DNA of 64,000 nt, taken from the NCBI RefSeq assembly GCF_000696095.1, contig NZ_BAYX01000001.1, positions 248,001 to 312,000 of the forward strand. The letters run 5' to 3'. The stretch's first letter is position 1. Every line of letters begins with the position of its first letter. The notes under the pieces are model-generated. The model did not search any database. It saw only the letters and a program-made list of their open reading frames with translations, and was not told the origin of the DNA. Positions 1 through 12,700 of this stretch are shown here, one piece after another. The DNA comes from Rhizobium rhizogenes NBRC 13257 (lineage in GTDB: Bacteria > Pseudomonadota > Alphaproteobacteria > Rhizobiales > Rhizobiaceae). A program made the position numbers and the translations under genes.

Positions 1-1
1 G

Positions 2-3754
<3,753 letters not shown>

Positions 3755-3813
3755 TTGCGAGTCGTTTCGGTGGCTTAGGTCTCTGTGTTGATAAATTGAT
3801 TCAGACTATTGGC

Positions 3814-3851
3814 GCGGCCGGAGGGTGATTCATCTTTCGGCCGCATCTTTT
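3814..3851. terminator. Hairpin between convergent metH and GntR gene
   Basis: A 7-bp perfect inverted repeat, GCGGCCG (3814-3820) with CGGCCGC (3838-3844), is followed on the plus strand by ATCTTTTTG. It sits in the short gap between the end of metH and the end of the minus-strand GntR gene, as expected for a rho-independent terminator of metH. Confidence 0.65.
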
Positions 3852-3867
3852 TGATTCCATTTGTGAT

Positions 3868-4632
3868 TTATGTTGTCGCGATCGTTAGCTCCGCGACGAA
3901 ATCATAGGCGTCGCCTCGATACAGCGAGCGTGTGAACTCCACCGCCCGGCCGGAGCCGAGATAAGAGATACGCTCGATAGAAAGGCCAGCCGCGCCTACG
4001 GGGACGCCGAGCAGTCCGGCGTCGGCTTCCTTCATATTGGTCGCGGAGATGCGTTGCACGGCGCGCACCGGGCGGACCTGGCGTTTCTCCAGTTCGGCAT
4101 AGAGCGAGGATGTGACGATCGAAGGGTCGGGCAGGAACTCGCCGGAGACGCTGGCATGTTCGATGGCGAGCGGCTGATCGTCGGCGATGCGCAATCGGCT
4201 GAGGCGGGAGACCTTGGTATCGGCGGCAAGGCCGAGGATCATCATTTCGTCGGGCGAGGGTGTGTGCACGCCCTTATGCAACCATTGCGAACGCGCCGTC
4301 ATGCCGCGCCGCGCCATGTCTTCGGTAAAGGACGTCAGCTGCGACAGGCGCTGTTCGACCTTGGAAACGGGTTTGGTGACGAAGGTACCGGAGCCGTGTC
4401 GGCGGACGAGGATTCCCTCGGCAACAAGATCGTCGATCGCCTTGCGCACCGTTACGCGGCTGACGGCGGCATATTCTGCGATGTCGCGTTCCGCCGGCAG
4501 GGCGTCACCCTGTTTCAGCGTTCCGACCTTGACGGCGTCCTCAAGCGTTCGACGCAGCTTGACGTAGAGCGGGCCTGTGCCACCGGCGAGCAGGCGTCCT
4601 GACGAGAAGATACGGCTCAGATCCTCGGTCAT
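3868..4632 (-). CDS. GntR-family regulator with UTRA domain (amino-sugar locus)
   Basis: A 254-residue HutC-subfamily GntR repressor. The N-terminal winged helix (about residues 20-95) contains the typical AERDIAEYAAVSRVTVRKAI stretch and RRHGSGTFV wing. The UTRA effector domain fills about 110-250. Its ATG overlaps the stop of the upstream sugar kinase (ATGA), so the two are translationally coupled. By family analogy with NagR/DasR-type proteins the effector would be a phosphorylated sugar such as the product of that kinase. The likely target is the divergent promoter region 5514-6066, which holds repeated TTGGTA boxes. Effector and target are inferred from position. Confidence 0.9.
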   Translation of the reverse strand: MTEDLSRIFSSGRLLAGGTGPLYVKLRRTLEDAVKVGTLKQGDALPAERDIAEYAAVSRVTVRKAIDDLVAEGILVRRHGSGTFVTKPVSKVEQRLSQLTSFTEDMARRGMTARSQWLHKGVHTPSPDEMMILGLAADTKVSRLSRLRIADDQPLAIEHASVSGEFLPDPSIVTSSLYAELEKRQVRPVRAVQRISATNMKEADAGLLGVPVGAAGLSIERISYLGSGRAVEFTRSLYRGDAYDFVAELTIATT

Positions 4633-5513
4633 GGCGTGTTCCCCTTGTCATCCCGCAGGAGCTTGGCCGCCAGTTCTATCGCGCCGCTCAATGCATCACC
4701 TTTCGGCTCCCTGAGAAGCGCCTTATAGCGGGTATCAAGCCAGGGGTAATATGCCTTGGAAAGGCCACCGAGGAGGCAGATCGACGGGCAGTCCGGCCAG
4801 AGCAGAGCATCGAGGCTTTGGGCGATCGCGTTCACCGCCGTCTTGACGATATCGACAGCGACGGCATCGCTCTTTTCGGCATACTCGAAGACCATAGGCG
4901 CGTAGCGCGCGAAATCCTTCGGCTTGGCGGCGTGCGCGAACTCGACGACGCGTTCGGGATCGCCTTCAAATTCTGTCATGAGTGTTTCCGTGAGCGGTGA
5001 GGGGCGTGAGACAGAGTCATGCGCCAGAATCGATCGCTCTAGCAAGTCGCGACCGAGGCGCGCGCCGCTGGCTTGATCGCCGACGACAAACCCCCAGCCG
5101 CCAATTCCCCAGCTCTTGCCATCGCGGCGGGCATTGTAGACGGAGCCGGTGCCAAAGGCGCCGATGATGCCGTCGGCATCGCCGAGTGCGCCCTGAAGCG
5201 CAATCGCCGCATCGGTGACGACATGCACAGTCGCAAAGGGCAGGGCCTTTTCAAGGCGTTTGCCGTAGTCCCCGACATTTGCGCCGGCGGTGCCGATGAC
5301 GGCGGGCAATTTATCCGTCAATCCCGGATCGAGGCCGGCGTCAACTAGCGCCTGTCGGGCGGATGCAACGACGTTGTTCCGAGAGTTTTCCAGATCGGAA
5401 AGAATATTGGAGGCACCTGCCTTGCCGGCGCCGAGAATTTTGCCCGTCCTGTCCGTTACGGCGGCGCGACAGCTTGTTCCGCCGCCGTCGATACCGATTG
5501 AAAACTCCGCCAT
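4629..5513 (-). CDS. BadF/BadG/BcrA/BcrD-family sugar kinase (N-acetylglucosamine kinase-like)
   Basis: A 294-residue ASKHA-fold kinase. The phosphate-1 loop is IGIDGGGTSCRAAV at residues 7-20, a second glycine-rich loop IIGAFGTGSVYNAR lies near 115-128, and LLGGLSK near 247-253 is the adenosine motif. This architecture is shared by N-acetylglucosamine kinases and the BadF ATPase family; context with an ABC sugar importer and a GntR/UTRA regulator favours an amino-sugar kinase. The start has a GGAGGG ribosome binding site. It lies divergent to the ABC operon and is first in a two-gene operon with the regulator. Substrate specificity is not proven by sequence. Confidence 0.85.
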   Translation of the reverse strand: MAEFSIGIDGGGTSCRAAVTDRTGKILGAGKAGASNILSDLENSRNNVVASARQALVDAGLDPGLTDKLPAVIGTAGANVGDYGKRLEKALPFATVHVVTDAAIALQGALGDADGIIGAFGTGSVYNARRDGKSWGIGGWGFVVGDQASGARLGRDLLERSILAHDSVSRPSPLTETLMTEFEGDPERVVEFAHAAKPKDFARYAPMVFEYAEKSDAVAVDIVKTAVNAIAQSLDALLWPDCPSICLLGGLSKAYYPWLDTRYKALLREPKGDALSGAIELAAKLLRDDKGNTP

Positions 5514-6066
5514 TACACCCTCCGGATACTGTCCGTTCCCCGTTTTTTAATACAATACCAAAAAAATACCATTTACCAAGAGACAATGCGCTGCTTTTTA
5601 TTTTTCTGTATCATATTGAAAAACATTGGTAAAATTTTTTTGTCTGTTTTTGTTGCATCAAAAAGTTAAATTCGGCTGGACAATTGGTATTTTTTTGGAC
5701 TTAATTCCTACCAAGGGAACAGTATCGAACTGATATCGGCGGAACCGGCAAAATAACAATAGCCGGAAGGCCCAGCAGAAGGTGGCGGACCTCTACCGTT
5801 GTCAGGAGCCGCGTGGATCAAGAGAGGCCACGCGACGATGTTCGTCATGATTTTCCCGTGTGTTGAGTTTCCGGTGTCTCTGTCCGGTCGTCCGGCAGGT
5901 CACGATTGGTCGGGCCGGTCGGGCGCACAGCTTCGAGCGCCCTTGTGCATTTGGGGTTGGCAATGTTGGCAGCCCTTGTGGAGTGTTGGCCGTTTCCTCG
6001 GATATGCCAACGGATTTTTCAGACTAAGAACAGCGCCTCACCAGGCGCTCAAAACAGGAGAGGGAA
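5514..6066. promoter_or_regulatory. AT-rich divergent control region with repeated TTGGTA/TACCAA boxes
   Basis: This 553-base gap separates the kinase/regulator pair from the ABC operon. Its left 200 bases are strikingly AT-rich for this genome and carry AATACCA (5554-5560), ATACCAT (5566-5572), TTACCAA (5573-5579), ATTGGTA (5625-5631), ATTGGTAT (5683-5690) and CTACCAA (5708-5714). The pair TTGGTA (5684-5689) and TACCAA (5709-5714) forms an inverted repeat. They are good candidates for operators of the adjacent GntR protein. The right part (5760-6060) contains a CGCGTGG/CCACGCG hairpin near 5809-5835 and no credible gene. Confidence 0.55.
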
Positions 6067-7326
6067 ATGAAAAACAATGTTCTGAAAGGCTTGCTCCTCG
6101 CATCCAGCCTGCTGACGTCAGTCAGCTTCGCGCATGCGGCGGACGTGACGCTGACGGTTGAAAGCTGGCGCAATGACGACCTGCAGATTTGGCAGGAAAA
6201 GATCATCCCCGCTTTCGAAGCCAAGAATCCCGGCATCAAGATCATCTTCTCGCCGACGGCTCCCACCGAATACAACGCGTCGCTGAACGCAAAGCTCGAT
6301 GCCGGCTCCGCAGGCGACATCATCACCTGCCGTCCCTTCGACGCTTCGCTCGATCTCTTCAACAAGAAGCATCTGTCGGACCTGACGTCGCTGCCGGGCA
6401 TCGAAAACTTCTCGCCGGTCGCCAAGGCGGCCTGGAGCACGGATGACGGCAAGTCGACCTTCTGCGTGCCGATGGCTTCGGTCATCCACGGCTTCATCTA
6501 CAACAAGGATGCCTTCGACAAGCTCGGCCTCAAGGTTCCGACGACGCGCGACGAGTTTTTCGCCGTTCTCGACAAGATCAAGGCTGACGGCACCTATATC
6601 CCGATGGCCATGGGCACGAAGGATCTCTGGGAAGCCGCAACCATGGGCTACCAGAATATCGGCCCGAACTACTGGAAGGGCGAAGATGGCCGTCTGGCTC
6701 TGATTTCCGGCAAGGAAAAGCTGACGGACGCTCCGTGGGTCGAGCCCTACAAGGAACTTGCCAAGTGGAAGCCTTATCTCGGCGACGGCTTCGAAGCCCA
6801 GAGCTATCCCGATAGCCAGAACCTCTTCACGCTCGGCAAGGCCGCCATCTATCCGGCTGGTTCGTGGGAGATTTCGCTTTTCAACACGCAGGCTCAGTTC
6901 AAGATGGGCGCTTTCCCGCCACCGGTCGAAAAGGCTGGCGACACCGCCTATATCTCCGACCATCCGGACATCGGCGTTGGTCTGAACGCCAAGAGCGCAC
7001 ATCAGGAAGAAGCCAAGAAGTTCCTGAGCTGGGTCGCTTCCGACGAATTCGCCAGCATCTATGCCAACTCGTTGCCGGGCTTCTTCAGCCTGAATTCGCA
7101 TCCGGTGAAGATGAGCGATCCGCTCGCCCAGGAGTTCGTCTCCTGGCGTGACAACCACAAGTCCACCGTTCGCTCGACCTACCAGATCCTGTCGCGCGGC
7201 ACGCCGAACCTGGAAAACGAAACTTGGACGGAATCCGCCAACGTCATCAACGGTACGGATACGCCGGACGCAGCCGCCGCAAAGCTGCAGAAGGGCCTCG
7301 ACAGCTGGTACAAGCCGGCTAAGTGA
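6067..7326 (+). CDS. ABC sugar transporter, periplasmic substrate-binding protein
   Basis: A 419-residue family-1 extracellular solute-binding protein for a carbohydrate importer. A Sec signal peptide covers about residues 1-25 with an AHA-AD cleavage site. The mature protein has the SBP_bac_1 layout, with DAGSAGDIITCRPF near 78-91 and AAIYPAGSWEISLF near 258-271 typical of sugar-binding members. A strong GGAGAGGG site precedes the ATG. It is the first gene of an operon with two permeases, an oxidoreductase and an ATPase. The kinase and GntR neighbours suggest an N-acetylated amino sugar or oligosaccharide, but the ligand cannot be read from sequence. Confidence 0.92.
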   Translation: MKNNVLKGLLLASSLLTSVSFAHAADVTLTVESWRNDDLQIWQEKIIPAFEAKNPGIKIIFSPTAPTEYNASLNAKLDAGSAGDIITCRPFDASLDLFNKKHLSDLTSLPGIENFSPVAKAAWSTDDGKSTFCVPMASVIHGFIYNKDAFDKLGLKVPTTRDEFFAVLDKIKADGTYIPMAMGTKDLWEAATMGYQNIGPNYWKGEDGRLALISGKEKLTDAPWVEPYKELAKWKPYLGDGFEAQSYPDSQNLFTLGKAAIYPAGSWEISLFNTQAQFKMGAFPPPVEKAGDTAYISDHPDIGVGLNAKSAHQEEAKKFLSWVASDEFASIYANSLPGFFSLNSHPVKMSDPLAQEFVSWRDNHKSTVRSTYQILSRGTPNLENETWTESANVINGTDTPDAAAAKLQKGLDSWYKPAK

Positions 7327-7346
7327 TCCTGCTTTGATGCAATCCG

Positions 7347-7374
7347 GGTGAGGGGCCTCATAGCTCCTCACCTT
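7347..7374 (+). other. Intra-operon hairpin after the binding-protein gene
   Basis: The inverted repeat GTGAGG...CCTCAC follows the stop codon of the binding-protein gene, without a long T-run. Such hairpins commonly protect the binding-protein message and lower readthrough, so that the binding protein is made in excess over the permeases. The remaining gap to 7542 holds no gene that I can see. Confidence 0.45.
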
Positions 7375-7542
7375 TCGTCATGTCCTGTTCCGGCAGGCAG
7401 TCGAACCGACGATTATCGCAACATCAGTATCGTGCCGCGCCCAACATCGCGTCTCCATGCTTGGCTGGAGAAACCGGGTTAGCGGACGAATTTGAACATG
7501 TGCGCTGCCTCGATCAGCAGCCAATAAACCAGGCAGAGAGCC

Positions 7543-8496
7543 ATGAGCGAAGCCGATATTTCCGCCGCATTCGATGTGGCTCCGATCAAGCGCCAGAGGC
7601 GCTGGCATATCCTTGTTTTTCTTCTTCCGGCCTTGATCGTCTATACGGCCGTAATGATCCTGCCGCTGATCGAAACGCTGCGGCTGTCGCTCTACAACGT
7701 CGTCGATGGCCAGACGACCTTCGTGGGTCTCAACAATTTCAAGGTGTTGTTCGGGGACGAGCGCTGGTCGCATGACTTCTGGAATGCGCTGCGCAACAAC
7801 CTGATCTTTTTTGCCATCCATATGTGTGTGCAGAACCCGATCGGCGTCGCGCTCGCGGCTCTTCTGTCGCTGCCAAAGCTGCGCTTCGTTGCCTTCTATC
7901 GTACTGCGATCTTCCTGCCGACGCTGCTTTCCTTCGTCGTCGTCGGCTTCATCTGGAAACTGATCCTGTCACCGCTATGGGGTGTGGCGCCCGATTTGAT
8001 GAGCATGGTCGGCCTCAAGTCATTCTTCGCCCCATGGCTCGGCAAGCCAGCAACGGCACTCATCACAGTGGCGCTGATCTCGGTTTGGCAATATGTCGGC
8101 ATCCCAATGATGCTGATCTATGCCGCGCTGCTGAACATTCCGGAAGAGGTCATCGAGGCGGCCGAATGCGATGGCATTACCGGCTGGAGCCAGTTCTGGA
8201 AGATCAAGCTGCCGCTGGTGCTGCCGGCGATCGGCATCATCTCGATCTTGACCTTCGTCGGCAATTTCAACGCTTTCGACCTAGTCTATACCGTGCAAGG
8301 CGCTCTAGCCGGGCCTGACGGTTCCACCGATATTCTCGGCACGCTGCTCTACCGCGTCTTCTTCGGCTTCCAGCTGCAGCTCGGTGACCGCTCGATGGGC
8401 GCGACGATCGCGACGGTGATGTTCCTGATCATCCTCACCGGCGTTTCCTTTTATCTTTTCATCGTCCAGCGACGCATCCGTCGCTACCAGTTCTGA
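7543..8496 (+). CDS. ABC sugar transporter permease (MalF-type)
   Basis: A 317-residue inner-membrane permease of the carbohydrate uptake-1 family. The first membrane helix (about residues 24-45) follows a charged N-terminus, and about six helices are apparent. The EAA loop that docks on the ATPase is visible as EVIEAAECDGITGWSQFWKI near residues 203-222. It is paired with the second permease 12 bases downstream. It forms the heterodimeric channel of the importer encoded by this operon. Confidence 0.92.
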   Translation: MSEADISAAFDVAPIKRQRRWHILVFLLPALIVYTAVMILPLIETLRLSLYNVVDGQTTFVGLNNFKVLFGDERWSHDFWNALRNNLIFFAIHMCVQNPIGVALAALLSLPKLRFVAFYRTAIFLPTLLSFVVVGFIWKLILSPLWGVAPDLMSMVGLKSFFAPWLGKPATALITVALISVWQYVGIPMMLIYAALLNIPEEVIEAAECDGITGWSQFWKIKLPLVLPAIGIISILTFVGNFNAFDLVYTVQGALAGPDGSTDILGTLLYRVFFGFQLQLGDRSMGATIATVMFLIILTGVSFYLFIVQRRIRRYQF

Positions 8497-8508
8497 GGAG
8501 CGGCGACC

Positions 8509-9348
8509 ATGTCCAAGGCACGCACGTCCCTTGCCCGCACCGGCCTCGTGCATCTGGCGCTCATCGCCTATACGCTCGTTGCCATTTTCCCGGTGTTTCT
8601 GACCATCATCAATTCGTTCAAGGATCGCGCTTCGATCTTCCGCGCACCCTTGAGCATCCCGACGCCATCCAGCTTCAGCCTGATCGGCTATCAGACCGTG
8701 CTCGGGCAGGGGAGCTTCCTTACCTATTTCCAGAACAGCTTCGTCGTGACGATCGTCTCGATCATCTTCACACTGCTGTTTGGCGCCATGGCCGCCTTTG
8801 CGCTGTCGGAATATCGTTTCCGCGGCAATACGGTGATGGGGCTTTATCTTGCGATCGGCATCATGATCCCGATCCGCCTTGGTACGGTTGCCATCCTGCA
8901 GGGCATGGTCGCAACCGGTCTGGTCAATACGCTGACCGCGCTGATCCTCGTCTACACGGCGCAGGCCCTGCCGCTTGCCGTCTTCATCCTGTCGGAATTC
9001 ATGCGAACCGTGTCCGATGACCTGAAGAATGCGGGCCGTATCGATGGCCTCAGCGAATATGCGATCTTCTTCCGCCTCGTGCTGCCGCTGGTCCGTCCGG
9101 CCATGGCGACCGTTGCCGTCTTTACGATGATCCCGATCTGGAATGACCTGTGGTTCCCGCTGATCTTGGCGCCGAGCGAGGCGACCAAGACGGTGACGCT
9201 GGGCTCGCAGATCTTCATCGGCCAGTTCGTTACCAATTGGAACGCCGTGCTGGCGGCGCTGACGCTCGCCATCCTGCCGATCCTCGTACTTTACGTGATC
9301 TTCTCTCGCCAGCTCATTCGCGGCATTACCTCTGGAGCAGTCAAGTGA
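8509..9348 (+). CDS. ABC sugar transporter permease (MalG-type)
   Basis: A 279-residue permease of the MalG type. It shows six hydrophobic helices and the EAA-like loop DDLKNAGRIDGLSEYAIFFR near residues 170-189, and ends in the usual short tail after RQLIRGITSGAVK. The ribosome binding site is TGAGGAGCGG. Its TGA stop overlaps the GTG start of the following oxidoreductase (GTGA), showing translational coupling. Confidence 0.92.
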   Translation: MSKARTSLARTGLVHLALIAYTLVAIFPVFLTIINSFKDRASIFRAPLSIPTPSSFSLIGYQTVLGQGSFLTYFQNSFVVTIVSIIFTLLFGAMAAFALSEYRFRGNTVMGLYLAIGIMIPIRLGTVAILQGMVATGLVNTLTALILVYTAQALPLAVFILSEFMRTVSDDLKNAGRIDGLSEYAIFFRLVLPLVRPAMATVAVFTMIPIWNDLWFPLILAPSEATKTVTLGSQIFIGQFVTNWNAVLAALTLAILPILVLYVIFSRQLIRGITSGAVK

Positions 9349-10409
9349 GTGCATCCGAAAAACCGATCCGCGTCTTGGTCGCCGGCCTTGGCAATATGGG
9401 CCGCAGCCATGCGCTCGCCTACCACAACAATCCCGGCTTCGAGATCATCGGCCTCGTCAACCGCTCCAGCCCGAAGCTTGCAGACGAGCTGCAGGGCTAC
9501 ACGATCCATCCGGATTTTGAGGCGGCGCTGAAGGAGCTGAAGCCCGATCTCTGCTCGATCAACACCTATTCCGACAGCCATGCTGACTATGCCGTCATGG
9601 CCTTCGAGGCAGGCTGCGATGTCTTCGTCGAAAAACCGCTGGCGACGACAGTTGAAGATGCGGAGCGCGTGGTTGCCGCCGCCAAGAGGGCCGGCCGCAA
9701 GCTGGTGATCGGCTATATCCTGCGTCATCACCCCTCATGGACACGGTTGATTGCCGAAGCCCGCAAGCTTGGCGGCCCCTATGTCTTCCGTATGAACCTG
9801 AACCAGCAATCGAGCGGACCGACCTGGGAGACGCATAAAGCGCTGATGCGGACGACGTCGCCGATCGTCGATTGCGGCGTGCATTATGTCGATGTCATGT
9901 GCCAGATCACCGACGCCAAGCCGGTCGAGGTGCGCGGCATGGGCCTGCGCCTGTCAAACGAGATCGCGCCGGATATGTATAATTACGGGCATCTGCAGGT
10001 GATCTACGAGGATGGTTCCGTCGGCTGGTACGAGGCTGGCTGGGGACCGATGATGTCCGAGACTGCCTTCTTCGTGAAGGATGTGATGTCGCCGAATGGT
10101 GCGGTGTCCATCGTCATGGACCCGAACGCCAAGTCAGATGATATCGACGCGCACACCAAGACCTCAGTCATCCGGTTGCATAGCGCCGAGACCGGGCCGA
10201 GCGGCCAATTCATCCGGCCGGATCGGGACCTTCATATGGACGGCGAGCCAGGTCATCAAGAGCTGTGCGATCTTGAGCAGGCCTTCATGCTCAAGGCCAT
10301 CCGCGAGGATATCGACCTTGGCCGCCACATGACCGACGCCGTTCAATCGCTGCGCATCTGCCTTGCCGCCGACGAGAGCGTACGCACCGGCAAGCCCGTT
10401 TATTTGTAA
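9345..10409 (+). CDS. Gfo/Idh/MocA-family NAD(P)-dependent oxidoreductase
   Basis: A 354-residue protein starting at the GTG that overlaps the upstream permease stop. The Rossmann motif VAGLGNMGRSHALAY lies near residues 11-25. EKPLATT near 97-103 is the hallmark EKP motif whose Lys is catalytic in this family. A C-terminal alpha/beta domain follows, with DCGVHYVDV near 180 supplying the usual Asp/His pair. It probably oxidises or epimerises the imported sugar, or a derivative, through a keto intermediate. Its embedding between permease and ATPase genes ties it to the transported substrate. The exact reaction is unknown. Confidence 0.88.
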   Translation: MSASEKPIRVLVAGLGNMGRSHALAYHNNPGFEIIGLVNRSSPKLADELQGYTIHPDFEAALKELKPDLCSINTYSDSHADYAVMAFEAGCDVFVEKPLATTVEDAERVVAAAKRAGRKLVIGYILRHHPSWTRLIAEARKLGGPYVFRMNLNQQSSGPTWETHKALMRTTSPIVDCGVHYVDVMCQITDAKPVEVRGMGLRLSNEIAPDMYNYGHLQVIYEDGSVGWYEAGWGPMMSETAFFVKDVMSPNGAVSIVMDPNAKSDDIDAHTKTSVIRLHSAETGPSGQFIRPDRDLHMDGEPGHQELCDLEQAFMLKAIREDIDLGRHMTDAVQSLRICLAADESVRTGKPVYL

Positions 10410-10421
10410 GGATAAAAGACT

Positions 10422-11426
10422 GTGGGATCGCTTCAACTGAAATCCATCCGCAAGGCCTATGGCACGCATGATGTGCTGAAGGGCATCGACCTCGAGGTAA
10501 AGGACGGCGAGTTCGTCATCTTCGTCGGCCCCTCCGGTTGCGGCAAGTCGACCCTGCTGCGCAGTATTGCCGGCCTTGAGGAAGTGACCTCGGGCACCGT
10601 GCTGATCAACGGCAAGGACGTGACCGTGACGCCGCCGGCCAAGCGTGGCATTTCCATGGTGTTCCAGTCCTACGCGCTCTATCCGCATCTGACGGTGAAG
10701 GACAATATGGGCCTCGGGCTGAAACAAGCGGGCACGGCGAAGGAAGAAATCGAGAGCCGTGTCGGCAAGGCGTCGGGCATGCTCTCCCTCGAGCCTTATC
10801 TTGCCCGTCGTCCGGCCGAACTTTCCGGTGGTCAGCGTCAGCGCGTTGCCATCGGCCGCGCCATTGTGCGCGAGCCGGAACTGTTCCTGTTCGACGAGCC
10901 ACTGTCGAACCTCGACGCGGCGCTCCGCGTTCAGACCCGCCTCGAAATCGCCCGCCTGCACCGCAGCCTGAAGGCAACGATGATCTATGTCACCCACGAT
11001 CAGGTCGAAGCGATGACGCTGGCCGATAAGATCGTCGTGATGAACGCCGGGGCTATCGAGCAGATCGGCTCGCCTATGGAACTCTACAATCGCCCGGCCA
11101 ATGTCTTTGTCGGCGGCTTCATCGGCTCGCCACAGATGAATCTCATCCCGGCGGAAAAGCTCGAACGGGCGGGCGCCAAGACCATCGGCATCCGTCCCGA
11201 GCATATCACGCTATCGCGTGAGCAGGGCACCTGGGCCGCCAAGGTCGTCCATGTCGAACATCTCGGCGCCGACACCATCATCTATCTCGAATCCGACCAC
11301 ACCGGCCTTTTGACCGTGCGCCTGTTCGGTGAGCACCAATATGAGCCGGACGAGACGGTCTATGCGACGCCGGACACGGGACATATGCATCGCTTCGACG
11401 AGAATGGTCAGGCCATCCGGGCTTAG
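10422..11426 (+). CDS. ABC sugar transporter ATP-binding protein (UgpC/MalK-type)
   Basis: A 334-residue ATPase energising the importer of this operon. Walker [10 protein letters not shown] is at 36-44, the signature LSGGQRQRV near 133, Walker [13 protein letters not shown] near 153 and the switch His in VTHDQ near 190. The C-terminal TOBE-type regulatory domain, with IGIRPEHI near 252, is characteristic of the UgpC/MalK class. The start is GTG at 10422 preceded by AAGGATAAAAG. It is last in the operon and is followed by a hairpin at 11451. Confidence 0.94.
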   Translation: MGSLQLKSIRKAYGTHDVLKGIDLEVKDGEFVIFVGPSGCGKSTLLRSIAGLEEVTSGTVLINGKDVTVTPPAKRGISMVFQSYALYPHLTVKDNMGLGLKQAGTAKEEIESRVGKASGMLSLEPYLARRPAELSGGQRQRVAIGRAIVREPELFLFDEPLSNLDAALRVQTRLEIARLHRSLKATMIYVTHDQVEAMTLADKIVVMNAGAIEQIGSPMELYNRPANVFVGGFIGSPQMNLIPAEKLERAGAKTIGIRPEHITLSREQGTWAAKVVHVEHLGADTIIYLESDHTGLLTVRLFGEHQYEPDETVYATPDTGHMHRFDENGQAIRA

Positions 11427-11450
11427 CCTTTAGATCCAGCAAATAAGAGA

Positions 11451-11475
11451 GGGCTCCGTCTCCGCGGAGCCCTTA
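11451..11475 (+). terminator. Terminator-like hairpin after the sugar ABC operon
   Basis: An 8-bp perfect stem, GGGCTCCG (11451-11458) with CGGAGCCC (11465-11472), follows the ATPase stop codon. The T-run is very short. The same stem sequence recurs downstream of the next gene at 12564. Confidence 0.55.
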
Positions 11476-11600
11476 AGCAATATGTAGAATCAGCTTAGAT
11501 AGCGGTGTTGAAGCCGCCCGCGTTTCTTCGATATTGCGAAATGCAGTTGTAAAACTCCTGCTTTCATTGGGAGTTTGGCGACGAGAACCTGGATCATTCC

Positions 11601-12515
11601 ATGACGACTTTAAGCCGCCCGGATTTAAGTGACATTCATCGAGGCGACTGGGTGGAGCGTCGGTTGCCCATCACATGGCGGCCATTTGCAAGGTTGGCAC
11701 GGCTGGACCGCCCGGTGGGAATATGGCTGACGCTTTTTCCCTGTTGGGCTGCGCTGGTTCAGGCGTCGCATGGATTTCCCGATCTCCGGCAACTGGCGAT
11801 CTTCTCTCTCGGTGCTTTGCTGATGAGAAGCGCCGGTTCCACTGTCAATGATATTGCCGACCGAAAGTTTGATGGCCACGTTGAGCGGACCCGCTTCAGG
11901 CCTTTGGCAAGCGGACAGACCGGCGTGCCGCAAGCCCTGGCCTTTCTGGCCATCCAGCTTGCGTTGGCGGCCTCTCTCCTGTCTTTCCTGACGCCCTACA
12001 CGCGCCTTGTCGCAATATGCGTTTTGCCACTCGTGTTCGTCTATCCGCTCTGCAAGCGCTTCACCCATTGGCCTCAGGCTGTTCTCGGCGCGGCGTTCAA
12101 TTGGGGGATGCTTATGGCATGGGCCGAGGTTACGGGGCATATTCCGCTGGGAGCGGTCCTTATGTGGGCGGGAGCGATCGCCTGGCAGATCGGCTACGAC
12201 ACTGTCTATGCTTACGTTGACGTGAGAGATGATTCCCGACTTGGCCTCAAATCGACGGCGATCCTGTTTGGGCGAAATGGCAAGATCTGGATCGGCGTGT
12301 TTTACGCCTTGACGGTCGGTGCGTGGTCGCTCGGGGGCTGGCTGTTGGGCATGTCGCTGCCCTACGCCAACGGAATGCTGGTCATTGCGGCGCACCTTGC
12401 CTGGCAAACCTGGCGGATCGATCTTTCCCGCCCTGAGGTGAATTTCCGTCTGTTCCTGGCAAATATTTTGACGGGTGGATTGCTGGCCAGCGCGGCGTTC
12501 ATCGGAACTTGGTGA
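11601..12515 (+). CDS. ubiA: UbiA-family prenyltransferase (4-hydroxybenzoate polyprenyltransferase-like)
   Basis: A 304-residue integral membrane prenyltransferase with about eight or nine hydrophobic segments. The first Mg-diphosphate motif NDIADRKFD starts at residue 83, followed by RFRPLASG. The second Asp-rich motif is YVDVRDDSRLGLKS near 207-220. Both match the UbiA ubiquinone-pathway enzyme that attaches a polyprenyl chain to 4-hydroxybenzoate. It stands alone between two near-identical hairpins. Rhizobia often have more than one UbiA paralogue, so the ubiA symbol is by family and not proof that this is the housekeeping copy. Confidence 0.82.
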   Translation: MTTLSRPDLSDIHRGDWVERRLPITWRPFARLARLDRPVGIWLTLFPCWAALVQASHGFPDLRQLAIFSLGALLMRSAGSTVNDIADRKFDGHVERTRFRPLASGQTGVPQALAFLAIQLALAASLLSFLTPYTRLVAICVLPLVFVYPLCKRFTHWPQAVLGAAFNWGMLMAWAEVTGHIPLGAVLMWAGAIAWQIGYDTVYAYVDVRDDSRLGLKSTAILFGRNGKIWIGVFYALTVGAWSLGGWLLGMSLPYANGMLVIAAHLAWQTWRIDLSRPEVNFRLFLANILTGGLLASAAFIGTW

Positions 12516-12563
12516 GCAGATCGACCGATTGTTCCGACAATGAGTATCTCACATTTTAGCCAA

Positions 12564-12597
12564 GGGCTCCGTTTCGGCGGAGCCCCTTTTTTTATTT
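12564..12597 (+). terminator. Rho-independent terminator after the UbiA-family gene
   Basis: The stem GGGCTCCG (12564-12571) with CGGAGCCC (12578-12585) is followed by CCTTTTTTTATTT. It is a textbook intrinsic terminator and a near copy of the hairpin at 11451. Confidence 0.85.
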
Positions 12598-12700
12598 GCC
12601 TGGTAGCGACTTGGAATAGTCCAGTCGTCCGGATGAATTCATATCTTTGTCACAGAGGCAGGTTATCTCTCGCTCAGTCCACTCCAACAGCGAGCGCATC

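Noticed and set aside
5799..6161. 120-residue plus-strand open frame before the sugar-binding protein gene
   Set aside because: It overlaps the real start of the binding-protein gene in another frame, has no ribosome binding site and no family resemblance.
6118..7371. 417-residue minus-strand open frame opposite the sugar-binding protein gene
   Set aside because: The plus-strand gene has a signal peptide, ribosome binding site and family motifs; the minus-strand frame has none.
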